From Methanobacteriaceae archaeon (GTDB lineage Archaea > Methanobacteriota > Methanobacteria > Methanobacteriales > Methanobacteriaceae): 64,000 nucleotides of DNA. The stretch is from the NCBI GenBank assembly GCA_027318585.1, contig DAHVOW010000005.1, positions 1-64,000 on the forward strand, given 5' to 3'. The stretch's first letter is position 1. The number at the start of each line of letters is the position of its first letter. Shown piece after piece: positions 25,111-36,444 of the stretch. The notes under the pieces are model-generated. The model did no database searches and was not told where the DNA came from. It was given only the letters and a program-made list of their open reading frames with translations. Both the position numbers and the translations under genes were made by a program.

Positions 25111-25440
25111 TTATTCCTGAGGCAAACCACAGGCCACCCAATTTTGGAAGCCTTTTTTCATGGTGCAAAGATTCTTAAAGCCCATCTCATCCATGATCTT
25201 GGCGGCTTTTTTACTTCTCATTCCCGATTTGCAGTACACTAGATAGTTTTTATCTTTATCCAGTTCCTCCAATTTTTCCTTAAAATCGGGGGACCGGACA
25301 TCTATAATAATTGAATTTTTAACATGACCGGCAGCATATTCATCGGAGCCTCTGACATCCAGGATAATGAAGTTAGGGTTGTCCTGATTTTCTTCAATTA
25401 ATTCTAAACATTTTTGGGGTTCTAAATCTTCAATTGCCAT
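25111..25440 (-). CDS. Rhodanese-like domain protein
   Basis: The 109-residue protein is a single rhodanese domain: FIILDVRGSDEYAAGHVKNSI at the start and the active-site loop YCKSGMRSKKAA with the nucleophilic Cys near residue 79. Such proteins carry persulfide sulfur. The Cys is present, so it is probably active as a sulfurtransferase or sulfur carrier. It converges with the thiolase gene and stands alone. Confidence 0.9.
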   Translation of the reverse strand: MAIEDLEPQKCLELIEENQDNPNFIILDVRGSDEYAAGHVKNSIIIDVRSPDFKEKLEELDKDKNYLVYCKSGMRSKKAAKIMDEMGFKNLCTMKKGFQNWVACGLPQE

Positions 25441-25596
25441 ATTATTACTCCTAAATTCTTTATTTTATCAGGTTAGATATACAGAGTTTAGGAGAGGTAA
25501 GTGAAATAATTTTTTGATCTAAATATAAAAAAAATATCAAAAAAAACCCCCTAAATTATGTTTAAGTTTCTTTAAAAAAAATTTATTAACACTTTA

Positions 25597-25640
25597 AATA
25601 TTGAATAAAAAAAATTAAAAAAGAGGTAAGTCCAGGGGAC

Positions 25641-25644
<4 letters not shown>
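25597..25644 (-). terminator. Hairpin plus T-runs at the end of the thermosome gene
   Basis: GTAAGTCC and GGACTTAC (25626-25633 and 25637-25644 on the plus strand) form a perfect eight-base stem with a three-base loop that includes the stop codon. On the minus strand it is followed by T6 and T8 runs. Confidence 0.65.
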
Positions 25645-27263
<1,619 letters not shown>

Positions 27264-27373
27264 AATAATCACCTCAATTTTTGTTGGTAATCGAAGGTGG
27301 GTTAGAGGTTATATAAGTAATTTGTGATCAGATTATCAATGTTTAAATCATAAAAAGAAATAAAAAAAGGAAA

Positions 27374-28159
27374 TTAAAAGGGCAATGAAATGTAGGTACC
27401 CCTTAGTTTCCAAGAACTCGTGTTCCAGTTTCTTATAACTCCAAAATCGTTGTTATTATTACTGGCATCGGCAATGATCCATCTTCCATCCACATAGATA
27501 TCTGCCCAGACGTGTCCGGTGGTTACGTTGGTGAAGGTACACGTTCCGTGTCTGTATCGGGCTGGAAGCCCAGCTGCTCGTGCGAGGGCCACCATCATAT
27601 GTGCCATGTCACAGCAGTTGGCAGTCCTCTGGTTCAAAACTCCTACAGCTCCTTTTCGGCTGTTATAATACCAGGAGTAGTCAACATTTTTTTCAGTCCA
27701 TTCATAGATGTTATAAGCCTTTTGATAGTCGGTAAGAGGTTTTAAAGTGGCATTGGTATCATTGGTATCATTTGAAGGAGTGGGATTGGTTAACTGGTAT
27801 GCCAGAGCTTTGATGTTGGGATCATTGGATTGACAGTTACGGGTGGTGACCTTGTACTTCTGCATAGGATCCACCTTGCGATATTTCACATATCGTTTTA
27901 TGTAACGGACTTTTTTCCATTTGCCCCTTACCTTTTTCCATTTGTATACATAGCGATACACGTAGTATTTTCGGTAAGATGCAGCGTTGACCGTTTTTAA
28001 ATTAGAATCGGCCCCTATTATCAATGGACTTTTCCCTATAGAAACAATTTTGGAGTCGGTATTTACCATATTTTGGTTTTGCACAACTGCAGTTACAGAT
28101 ATTAGGAAGACAGAAATAGCTAAAACCAAAAACAATCCAATTGCATTTTGTCGCTTGAT
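27374..28159 (-). CDS. Secreted transglutaminase-like (Cys-His-Asp) protein with Lys/Tyr-rich segment
   Basis: The protein has a signal peptide, then a Lys/Arg/Tyr-rich stretch (27870-27990: YVYRYVYKWKK and similar), then a transglutaminase-like domain with catalytic Cys in RTANCCDMAHM, His in GHVWADIYV and Asp in IADASN. Domains of this type include the pseudomurein endo-isopeptidases, so action on peptide cross-links of the cell wall is a fair inference. The first canonical start, TTG at 28135, has no ribosome site and would cut the basic N-terminus. GGAGG lies seven bases before an in-frame ATC (28159), giving MKRQNAIGLF, so an AUC start is proposed. It shares its domain with the C-terminus of the protein at 54271-56100. 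Confidence 0.75.
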   Translation of the reverse strand: MKRQNAIGLFLVLAISVFLISVTAVVQNQNMVNTDSKIVSIGKSPLIIGADSNLKTVNAASYRKYYVYRYVYKWKKVRGKWKKVRYIKRYVKYRKVDPMQKYKVTTRNCQSNDPNIKALAYQLTNPTPSNDTNDTNATLKPLTDYQKAYNIYEWTEKNVDYSWYYNSRKGAVGVLNQRTANCCDMAHMMVALARAAGLPARYRHGTCTFTNVTTGHVWADIYVDGRWIIADASNNNNDFGVIRNWNTSSWKLRGTYISLPF

Positions 28160-28413
28160 TGTACCGCCTCCATACCCCCAGAGTTGAAGATAACTCTAGG
28201 ATACTTTGGGTAATAAAGATCAATATTACCTGACATATATAATTTTTGGAGTCAAGCATAAAATTGATGTTGGAATACACCATACTGGAGGCTGGAAAGG
28301 TATTGATTGATAGAACCTAATGGAGTAGGACTTCCAACAACCTTTATATTAGGATTTTTTTTAAAAAAAACATGGATTGAGTTTATGAATAATGGCCAAA
28401 CAATGTAGTAAAG

Positions 28414-28440
28414 TGATTGTTCCCTAAACGGGAATCAATC
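28414..28440 (-). terminator. Hairpin at the stop of the coiled-coil gene
   Basis: GATTG-TTCCC and GGGAA-CAATC arms (28414-28440) give a ten-base stem with one bulge that overlaps the stop codon. No T-run follows closely, so termination is not certain. Confidence 0.3.
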
Positions 28441-28944
28441 TCTTTCTATCTTCTTCCACAGAACCTGATTATCACGTTGGGTGGACTGGAAGTAACCCTT
28501 ACGTTCCAGGTTGCGGATAGCGTGTTCGAAGTTATCACTGGTAAGTTCATGAAAGCCTATTTCCCGGATATGCTGGTAGAGATTTTCCATTAATTCCTCG
28601 CCATCAGGCAGTAAAAGATATATCTGGGTCTGGAAGGAGGTTAGATCCCTTTTTGGTTTGGAAGTGACCGCTTGGAAAAGTTTTTTCACCTTAAGAAGTT
28701 CTTTAATTTCCTCATCCTTTCGATTTATGGTGTTTTTAAGTTCCTTAATCTTTTCCTCTTTCAAAAGGATCTGTTCCTGATATTTATCCCTATACTCCCC
28801 TTTCAGAACGATTTCCTGTCCCTGAAGCTTAGATGACTCTTTCTGACACTTTTTAAGCTCGATTTTTAGTTTACTAATTTCCAATAGGCAGGCCTTCACC
28901 AGCTGCCTCAATTGTTCTCGTTCGGTATCCTTAAGAAAGGCCAT
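28435..28944 (-). CDS. Coiled-coil protein with C-terminal helical domain, function unknown
   Basis: No family recognised. The ~169-residue protein has a long charged heptad-like region (residues ~10-85, rich in Lys, Glu and Leu), then a predicted globular C-terminus (TSFQTQIYLLLPDGEELMENLY, NLERKGYFQS, NQVLWKKIERD) that resembles a small winged-helix. A GTG three codons earlier is possible; GTGAT within it serves as ribosome site for the ATG used. It follows the PAP2 gene by 38 bases on the same strand. Confidence 0.65.
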   Translation of the reverse strand: MAFLKDTEREQLRQLVKACLLEISKLKIELKKCQKESSKLQGQEIVLKGEYRDKYQEQILLKEEKIKELKNTINRKDEEIKELLKVKKLFQAVTSKPKRDLTSFQTQIYLLLPDGEELMENLYQHIREIGFHELTSDNFEHAIRNLERKGYFQSTQRDNQVLWKKIERD

Positions 28945-28982
28945 ATCTATCACGCTATCTTTTATTTCTACTCCGATCTTAT

Positions 28983-29552
28983 TTATGCATCCAAATAAGT
29001 TTTAAGTTTTAGGATGTTTCCCATTATGGGTCCTTCCCAATGTTTAACCAATAGGGCGCATAGAATACCGAAGATTGCTCCGAAGACCACATCCAAAGGG
29101 TAATGAACTCCCAGATAGATGCGTGAAAAAGCTACTATTGATGCTAATCCCAGGAAGATATAGATATATCCATATTCCAGGCCAAACATGGTGCAAGCAA
29201 TGAACACCGCTATGGAGTGACCGGAAGGGAATGAATGACCATCTTCAGTAGCAACTACCCGTACTTGGTCCAGGATGGAGTAGGGCCGGGGGCGGTCCAC
29301 CATAATTTTGAGAAATTCAGTCAGGAACCATCCTATAACCAGGGCCACTAAACATAAAATAGCTGCTTTACGTCCCCTTTCTCCACCGAAAAGGAAAACC
29401 ATAATACAAACCATTAACCAGAAGATGGGGATGCCCAGGTTAGTAATTACCAGCATTATATAATCCAGTACCGGGTTTTGGAGTCCCAAATTAATGTAGA
29501 GTAAAAAACCCACATCCCATTGATAAATAATCCCGGTAAATGATTCCAACAT
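28983..29552 (-). CDS. PAP2 family membrane phosphatase
   Basis: A 189-residue membrane protein with about five hydrophobic segments and the three PAP2 phosphatase motifs: KIMVDRPRP (near residue 72), SFPSGHS (near 107) and SRIYLGVHYPLDV (near 147), which supply the catalytic His residues. Likely substrates are polyprenyl or lipid pyrophosphates, as in recycling of the lipid carrier for wall or glycan synthesis. The start has AGGTAAT upstream. It lies 55 bases after asd. Confidence 0.9.
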   Translation of the reverse strand: MLESFTGIIYQWDVGFLLYINLGLQNPVLDYIMLVITNLGIPIFWLMVCIMVFLFGGERGRKAAILCLVALVIGWFLTEFLKIMVDRPRPYSILDQVRVVATEDGHSFPSGHSIAVFIACTMFGLEYGYIYIFLGLASIVAFSRIYLGVHYPLDVVFGAIFGILCALLVKHWEGPIMGNILKLKTYLDA

Positions 29553-29607
29553 ATGGATTACCTATTATTCGACTGAGAATAAAAAATAAAAAAAGGTTTT
29601 TAAATAC

Positions 29608-30654
29608 CTACATTATCTCGTTGATAAGTTCAGCATTCAGAATTGATGCTCCAGCTGCACCCCTAACTGTGTTATGCCCTAAAAGAACATATTTCAGACT
29701 TCTTGAGAAAACATCATCTTTACGGACCCTTCCCACGGTAACTGCCATTCCATTCTGGGTGAGACGATCCATGCGGGGCTGAGGACGATTATCCTCCTCC
29801 CGGACGATCACTGGTGTTGCCGGAGCGTAGTGCAGTCCCAGTTTCTGGGGTAGGCCTTTGAAGTTTCGGAAGGCATTTTTAATATCTTCCACAGCAAAGT
29901 CCTCCTCCATCTCCATGAAAACAGCTTCAGTATGTCCATCTACGACTGGTACCCGGTTGCAGGAGGCGCTAACACCAAAAGAGGCGGGTGTGACAGTCTC
30001 CCCATCGAAGTCACCCAGGAGGTGAAGGGTTTCACTTTCCATTTTCTCTTCTTCTCCACCGATGAAGGGCACTAGGTTGTCCAGGATGGCCATGGAGGGG
30101 ACCCCATTATATCCTGCACCAGATACGGCTTGCATGGTAGAAACGTAGACTCTCCGAATGTCAAATTCGTCATAAAGGGGTTTTAAAGTCATAACCAGGG
30201 CTATGGTTGAGCAGTTAGGGTTAGTTACAATAAAACCATCCCATCCCCTGTTTTTTTGCTGGGTATCTATGAGTTCCAGGTGTTCAGGGTTAACCTCCGG
30301 TATGACCAGAGGTACATCAGGCTCCATCCGCATGGCACTGGCATTGGAAGCAACACCCATACCTGCCGCTGCGAATTTAGGTTCAACAATAGCAGCATGT
30401 TCAGTAGGGAGTGCGGAGAATACAATTTCCACATCCTTAACCTGGCTGGGGTCGGTGTCCACTACCACCATATCCTGCACGGCCTCTGGTATCTGGCTGT
30501 CCAGGTGCCAGGTAACCGCGTCCTGATATTTTTTACCTGCAGATCGGGCGGACGCAGTGAGGGCGGTGATCTCGAATTTGGGGTGGTTGGAAAGTAGTTG
30601 TATAAACCTCTGTCCCACCATTCCTGTTGCTCCTAATACACCTACATTTACCAT
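29608..30654 (-). CDS. asd: Aspartate-semialdehyde dehydrogenase
   Basis: The 348-residue protein is of the archaeal/fungal Asd type: GVLGATGMVGQRFIQLL (NADP-binding), FVTNPNCSTIALVM with the catalytic Cys near 149, and SCNRVPVVDGHTEAVF with the catalytic His near 240. It reduces aspartyl phosphate to aspartate semialdehyde, the branch point for lysine, threonine and methionine. It is the last gene of the seven-gene amino acid operon, 53 bases after dapB. Confidence 0.96.
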   Translation of the reverse strand: MVNVGVLGATGMVGQRFIQLLSNHPKFEITALTASARSAGKKYQDAVTWHLDSQIPEAVQDMVVVDTDPSQVKDVEIVFSALPTEHAAIVEPKFAAAGMGVASNASAMRMEPDVPLVIPEVNPEHLELIDTQQKNRGWDGFIVTNPNCSTIALVMTLKPLYDEFDIRRVYVSTMQAVSGAGYNGVPSMAILDNLVPFIGGEEEKMESETLHLLGDFDGETVTPASFGVSASCNRVPVVDGHTEAVFMEMEEDFAVEDIKNAFRNFKGLPQKLGLHYAPATPVIVREEDNRPQPRMDRLTQNGMAVTVGRVRKDDVFSRSLKYVLLGHNTVRGAAGASILNAELINEIM

Positions 30655-30707
30655 CTTTTCACTTCCTCATGTTATAGCTATACTCAATATCCCTTTTCAT
30701 TGAATTT

Positions 30708-31532
30708 TTATTCTTTTAATCCCAATACATCGGCCATGTCACTTATTTTCCCCTTAGGGGCGTTGTTCACATAGCGAAGGGCCTTTATAACTCCACTAAC
30801 AAACACTTGCCGATTGTGGGCCCGGTGAACTATCTCCAGGCGTTCTCCGTCTCCGGCGAAGATCACAGTATGGTCTCCGACGATATCTCCTCCCCGGATG
30901 GCGTGCACCCCTATCTCTTCCCGGGTTCGCTCGCCCACCATTCCCTGTCTTCCGTAAACACCTACTTCATCGGGCTTCCTCTCCAGGCGTTGGGCTATGA
31001 GTTCAAAGGCCGTGACGGCTGTCCCGGAGGGAGCGTCCCGTTTATGGTGGTGGTGGGCCTCGATGATCTCCACGTCATAGTCCGGGAGTAGGCCAGCCAG
31101 TTCTTCCACCATCTTAAAGAAAACGTTAACACCAATGGCCATGTTGGAGGATATAACCGCTGATACATTGTTTTCTTCGATTACCGATCCAACTATTTCC
31201 AGTTGCTCGTCACTGAATCCAGTAGTACCCACCACCAGGTTTACACCGGCCTGGGCTGTGGTTTTTATGGTTTCCAGTGCTGCACTGGCAATGGTAAAGT
31301 CCACCAGTACCTGGGGTTTCTTCTCCTTCAGGGTGTCCTGGAGGTTCTCTGCCCCAGTGATGGGCACACCAATGTTTCCTACACCTATGGTCTCCCCGAC
31401 ATCCCTACCTTCTAAGGGAGTGTTAGGGGCCTCTATAGCTGCTACCAGCCCCATATCGTCCTGTTGGAGGATGGACTTTATGATTTTGGATCCCATCCTA
31501 CCCCCTGCACCTGTTACCGCCACGTTAATCAT
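30708..31532 (-). CDS. dapB: 4-hydroxy-tetrahydrodipicolinate reductase
   Basis: The 274-residue protein has the DapB nucleotide site VTGAGGRMGSKI at the start, VGTTGFSDEQL, and the substrate motif EAHHHHKRDAPSGTA (near 160). It reduces the product of DapA on the path to diaminopimelate and lysine. GGAGAGG precedes the ATG. Lysine is also a pseudomurein cross-link residue in this order. It lies between dapA and asd in the same operon. Confidence 0.97.
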   Translation of the reverse strand: MINVAVTGAGGRMGSKIIKSILQQDDMGLVAAIEAPNTPLEGRDVGETIGVGNIGVPITGAENLQDTLKEKKPQVLVDFTIASAALETIKTTAQAGVNLVVGTTGFSDEQLEIVGSVIEENNVSAVISSNMAIGVNVFFKMVEELAGLLPDYDVEIIEAHHHHKRDAPSGTAVTAFELIAQRLERKPDEVGVYGRQGMVGERTREEIGVHAIRGGDIVGDHTVIFAGDGERLEIVHRAHNRQVFVSGVIKALRYVNNAPKGKISDMADVLGLKE

Positions 31533-31612
31533 ATTTTTTTCCTCTCCTATTACTAACTGGATATAAAAAAATTATAAAACCAATAAAAAGAATTTAAGCC
31601 CCAGATGGGTAC

Positions 31613-32502
31613 TTAAATCAGATCCAGATCCTTTAAGACCTTGCTGATCTTTTCCCGGCTTTCATCCTTGAGGGGTGCCAGAGGCATGCGCACGTGGCCC
31701 GCAGGACGACCCATCATGTTCAAGGATTCTTTAGCTGGTACCGGGTTTGATTCCACAAACAAGATCTTCATCAAGTCATAAAGCTGATAATGTAAGTCCA
31801 TAGCCCCAGCAAAGTCACCTTCAAGTGCCAGTCGCACCATGCGGCTCATTTTCTCCGGGTCCACATTGGCCACCACACTGATAACACCCTTGGCACCCTG
31901 ACTGATCATGGGCAGGGTGAGATTGTCATTTCCAGATATAACCTGGAATTTATCCTCTAAACCCAGTTGTTGGATGAGCTGTACTTCCTGGGAAACCTTG
32001 TCCATATCCGGATTAGCTTCTTTGATGGCCACCACGTTTTCCAGTTGGGCCACCCGACCAATGGTCTCCACATCGATATCGGTACCTGTCCGGGAGGGGA
32101 CGTTGTACACGATTATCGGGATCTCGGTAGAGTCGTTCAGCATCCGGTAATGTTCATAAAGTCCGTGCGGCTGGGGTTTGTTATAGTAAGGGGTTATGAC
32201 CAGTGCTGCATCAGCACCAGCGTCTTCTGCATACTGAACCAGACCCAAGGCTTCCTTAGAAGAGTTACTGCCAGCTCCGGCAATGGTCTTTACCCGCCCT
32301 TTCACTTCGTCCACCATGATGTCCATCATCTTTCTCTGTTCCTGGTGGGTTATTGTGGCGGACTCACCGGTGGTTCCGGCAGCCAGTAAGCCTTCGACTC
32401 CATTATCCATCAAATAGTTGATGTTCTCACGCATCCCATCTTCATCCACCTCATCACTGGCAGTGAAGGGGGTTATCATGGCTACTGTGGTTCCTTCTAA
32501 TT

Positions 32503-32506
<4 letters not shown>
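31613..32506 (-). CDS. dapA: 4-hydroxy-tetrahydrodipicolinate synthase
   Basis: A 297-residue DapA: FLLAAGTTGESAT-like region is present as LLAAGTTGESATI, with ITPYYNKP carrying the catalytic Tyr and AIKEANPDMDK the Schiff-base Lys (near 163). It condenses pyruvate with aspartate semialdehyde. Its ATG overlaps the stop of the aspartokinase gene by four bases (ATGA), so translation of the two is coupled. Confidence 0.97.
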
Positions 32507-33723
<1,217 letters not shown>

Positions 33724-33736
33724 CCTAACCTCCCAG

Positions 33737-33952
33737 TTAGGCTTCTGATCTAACCAGCGGACTCACATATCCCTGTCTTACCAGACGGGTGATGTAACCT
33801 GCTATTTTATTTCTAAGGTGTTTGGTACTTACTGTGGAAAATTCTTCCACCATTTTCTTGTTTTCCTCAAAATCAGTGGTGAATTTACCGGGATAAGTTT
33901 CAATTAATTCTTTAGCAGTTCTTTTAACAAATGTGGTTCTTATATTGCCCAT
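33737..33952 (-). CDS. rps17e: Ribosomal protein S17e (eS17)
   Basis: The 71-residue protein is a full-length archaeal S17e: VKRTAKELIETYPGKFTTDF, VSTKHLRNKIAGYITRLVR. It is part of the small ribosomal subunit of archaea and eukaryotes. It sits between chorismate mutase (three bases upstream) and aspartokinase (13 bases downstream), an odd but apparently stable place for a ribosomal gene in this group. Confidence 0.96.
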   Translation of the reverse strand: MGNIRTTFVKRTAKELIETYPGKFTTDFEENKKMVEEFSTVSTKHLRNKIAGYITRLVRQGYVSPLVRSEA

Positions 33953-33955
33953 GTT

Positions 33956-34249
33956 CTACCTCTTTAATAGCTTTTTCTGTTCTTTCTTGCTCAGACTCGT
34001 AAGAATCTTCATGATCTGACTAAGGCTGGTTGGATCTATTTTTTTCTCCCGCGCTATTTCTCTTATTTTTTCTTGAATATTTCTTTCCCTTTCTTTATCC
34101 TCGATGTCCATGCCCAGGACCTTTTTGGCCTGGACAATTTCTCCAGCAAGAAAGGTGCGCTGGGCAATTAGTTCAATAATTTCATGGTCCAGCTTGTCAA
34201 TTTGACGCCGAGAATCATCCAACCGTCTTAGAGCCTCTGCCCTATTCAT
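33956..34249 (-). CDS. Chorismate mutase (AroQ type)
   Basis: The 97-residue all-helical protein has the AroQ pattern: LRRLDDSRRQIDKLDHEIIELIAQRTFLAGEI in parts, with the Arg, Lys and Glu residues that bind chorismate. It converts chorismate to prephenate for phenylalanine and tyrosine. Its start overlaps the end of shikimate kinase by eight bases, so translation is coupled. It is the stand-alone form, without a fused dehydrogenase. Confidence 0.92.
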   Translation of the reverse strand: MNRAEALRRLDDSRRQIDKLDHEIIELIAQRTFLAGEIVQAKKVLGMDIEDKERERNIQEKIREIAREKKIDPTSLSQIMKILTSLSKKEQKKLLKR

Positions 34250-35114
34250 CTAAAATCACCCTGGTTCCCTGGTTGTCCACTTCAGTGCGGATAACCCTAC
34301 CTGGATAAGATTTCCAAACCCCTTCCACCTGGTCAGCCTCTTCATCACCTGCTAAAGCGACAAACGAGGGACCAGTTCCAGATAATCCTGCTGCACGGGC
34401 CCCTGCTTCCAGGGCCTCCAGTGCGATTAGGGGTTCAAATCCCAGGGCAGCACAATAAAGTAATCCGTTTAAGGTTAAGGCACCATAAAGGTCACCTTGA
34501 AGGGCTTCCTTAAAGGCCATTTTTACCCAGGGGGCTAGGAGTTTCATCCTGGCCACATTAGATTGGGCAGTCGGTGACTTTCTATGGGGCATGTATATTA
34601 ATATATTTTGCCCCTCCATGTGTTCTTTTCTAATAATCTCACCCGCCGGGTTGTTGGTGATGGATAGACCACCAAAAAAAGAGGCACTAGCATCATCCAT
34701 GGCCCCGGTAATGGTGACCCCCGCCTCCAGAGAAGCATCTATTCCCATCTTTAAAATTTCCATAGGACCCAATTTGTCCTTTTCAACCAACCCCTCCCTA
34801 AATAGGGCTTCCAATGTGGCCATAACCACTGCATTGGATGTGGCACTGGAGGAGGAGAGGCCTGAAGCCACGGGTAGAGTGGAAGTAGTCTTTAGATAAA
34901 TCCCGGCATCTGAATGGTATTTGTCCAGGACTTTATGAGCACATATTTCCATGAGGGAGGTATCTTCAACCCCCTCTGCCATGCATTTAACCCCAGAACC
35001 TTTAAGTTGGGCCTCTGCATACACATATAGTTGTATACCAAAGGCTGCCCCGCATCCAGTGGCAATTGCATTTATTATCGTGGCAGAACCTGGTGATTGC
35101 ACTCTATATTTCAA
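34242..35114 (-). CDS. aroK: Shikimate kinase, archaeal GHMP type
   Basis: The 290-residue protein is of the GHMP kinase fold, not the bacterial P-loop type. PVASGLSSSSATSNAVVMAT (near residue 85) is the ATP-binding motif; SGTGPSFVALAG (near 245) is the third GHMP motif. It phosphorylates shikimate in the aromatic pathway. The start is TTG, with GAGGATGAT close upstream. It heads the seven-gene operon, with its promoter in the gap shared with sppA. Confidence 0.93.
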   Translation of the reverse strand: MKYRVQSPGSATIINAIATGCGAAFGIQLYVYAEAQLKGSGVKCMAEGVEDTSLMEICAHKVLDKYHSDAGIYLKTTSTLPVASGLSSSSATSNAVVMATLEALFREGLVEKDKLGPMEILKMGIDASLEAGVTITGAMDDASASFFGGLSITNNPAGEIIRKEHMEGQNILIYMPHRKSPTAQSNVARMKLLAPWVKMAFKEALQGDLYGALTLNGLLYCAALGFEPLIALEALEAGARAAGLSGTGPSFVALAGDEEADQVEGVWKSYPGRVIRTEVDNQGTRVILDE

Positions 35115-35160
35115 TTTATCATCCTCTTTAGGAGAAGGAATGTCTCTAAACCTCCTGTAA

Positions 35161-35209
35161 TGTATTTATATATTAAATAGGAGAAGATTAATAAATACAT
35201 CGATATATC
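35161..35209. promoter_or_regulatory. Divergent promoter with inverted repeats, aroK/sppA
   Basis: TGTATTTAT (35161-35169) and ATAAATACA (35191-35199) are exact inverse complements 21 bases apart, followed by the palindrome CGATATATCG (35200-35209). They lie between the aroK operon and sppA. TTTATATATT and GATATATC are the likely TATA boxes for the minus and plus strands; the latter is about 33 bases before the sppA ATG. Confidence 0.45.
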
Positions 35210-35238
35210 GAGTTACATTTTCTTTAATAGGTAGCACC

Positions 35239-36156
35239 ATGAAGCATAACAATAAACTTATTTTAGGCCTGATAGCAGCAGCAGTGTTACTGGTAATAAT
35301 CCTTACCTTCGGTGCAATCCTTCTTTTAGGTAGTTCAGGAAACCTGTCCCTGGGAGACACGGTGGCCGTGATTCCTCTGGAAGGTCAAATTGCTTATGGA
35401 GAATCTAACATCCTGGAAGGACAATTAGCCAATCCCGAGACTATAGAGAACAGTTTAAGGCAGGCCGAGGAAGATCCCACCATAAGTGCCATAGTACTGG
35501 AGATTAACAGCCCCGGAGGATCACCAGTGGCCAGTGAAGAGATCATGTCTGCAGTGAAAAACTGCTCCAAACCAGTGGTAGTCTGGATCAGTGACCAAGG
35601 AGCTTCTGGAGCCTATTTGGTGGCATCATCGGCCGATAAAATAGTGGCCAGCCCGTCATCCATCGTGGGCAGTATCGGCGTTATACTGAGCTTAACTGAT
35701 CTTTCAGAACTCTACCAGAAGATTGGGGTGAACAAGTACTCCATAAAGGCGGGTGAATATAAAGATATGGGTGCTGATTACCGTAATCTCACATCCAACG
35801 AACAGAAGATGTTACAGGAAATGGTTAACCAGGATTACGACTACTTCATTGGTCTGGTGGCTCTAAATAGAAATCTAAATGAAAGTTACGTGCGCAGCGT
35901 AGCCGAAGGTAAAATATATACCGGAAGCCAGGCTAAGGATCTAAAACTGGTGGATGAAACTGGTGGAAAAAAACAGGCCCTTGATCTGGCGGCTCGACTG
36001 GGCGGCATATCTGATTCCTACCGGGTAATTACCATCACCCCCACACAAAATCTGGAGGATGTTATAAACAGCCTCTCCACCAGTACAGCATACGCCCTGG
36101 GAAAAGGAATCGGAAGTTTCATGGAGAAAGGCGCAGTTGAATATAATATAAGTTAG
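35239..36156 (+). CDS. sppA: Signal peptide peptidase SppA (S49 family)
   Basis: A 305-residue membrane-anchored serine protease. One transmembrane helix (residues ~7-30) is followed by the S49 domain: EINSPGGSPVASEE, the nucleophile in QGASGAYLVAS (near residue 122) and the general base Lys in YSIKAGEYKDMG (near 175). It degrades cleaved signal peptides or membrane proteins outside the cytoplasm. The next gene, a small thioredoxin, follows 26 bases later. Confidence 0.93.
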   Translation: MKHNNKLILGLIAAAVLLVIILTFGAILLLGSSGNLSLGDTVAVIPLEGQIAYGESNILEGQLANPETIENSLRQAEEDPTISAIVLEINSPGGSPVASEEIMSAVKNCSKPVVVWISDQGASGAYLVASSADKIVASPSSIVGSIGVILSLTDLSELYQKIGVNKYSIKAGEYKDMGADYRNLTSNEQKMLQEMVNQDYDYFIGLVALNRNLNESYVRSVAEGKIYTGSQAKDLKLVDETGGKKQALDLAARLGGISDSYRVITITPTQNLEDVINSLSTSTAYALGKGIGSFMEKGAVEYNIS

Positions 36157-36182
36157 AATTATACTAATAAGAGGTGAATAAA

Positions 36183-36440
36183 ATGGTTGTCAAAGTTGAA
36201 GTCTTTACATCTCCCTCCTGCCCCTACTGCCCTATGGCAGTACAAGTGGTGGAAGAAGTAGAAAAAGAAATGCCAAACGATTTAGAAGTTGAAAAAATTG
36301 ATATCATGAAAGACCGGGAAAAAGCCATTGAATACGGACTTATGGCTGTTCCAGCCGTTGCTTTAAATGGTGTGGTGCGCTTTGTAGGCGCTCCCAACAA
36401 AGAAGAACTATTATCAGCCATTAAAGAAGAATTACAATAA
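36183..36440 (+). CDS. Small thioredoxin/glutaredoxin-fold protein
   Basis: The 85-residue protein is a compact thioredoxin fold with the redox motif SPSCPYCPMA near residue 12 and the cis-Pro in LMAVPAVALNG. It matches the short archaeal glutaredoxin-like thioredoxins that carry out disulfide exchange. A GTG three codons earlier is in frame, but AGGTGA five bases before the ATG settles the start. It is followed after four bases by cbiD. Confidence 0.92.
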   Translation: MVVKVEVFTSPSCPYCPMAVQVVEEVEKEMPNDLEVEKIDIMKDREKAIEYGLMAVPAVALNGVVRFVGAPNKEELLSAIKEELQ

Positions 36441-36444
36441 AGTC

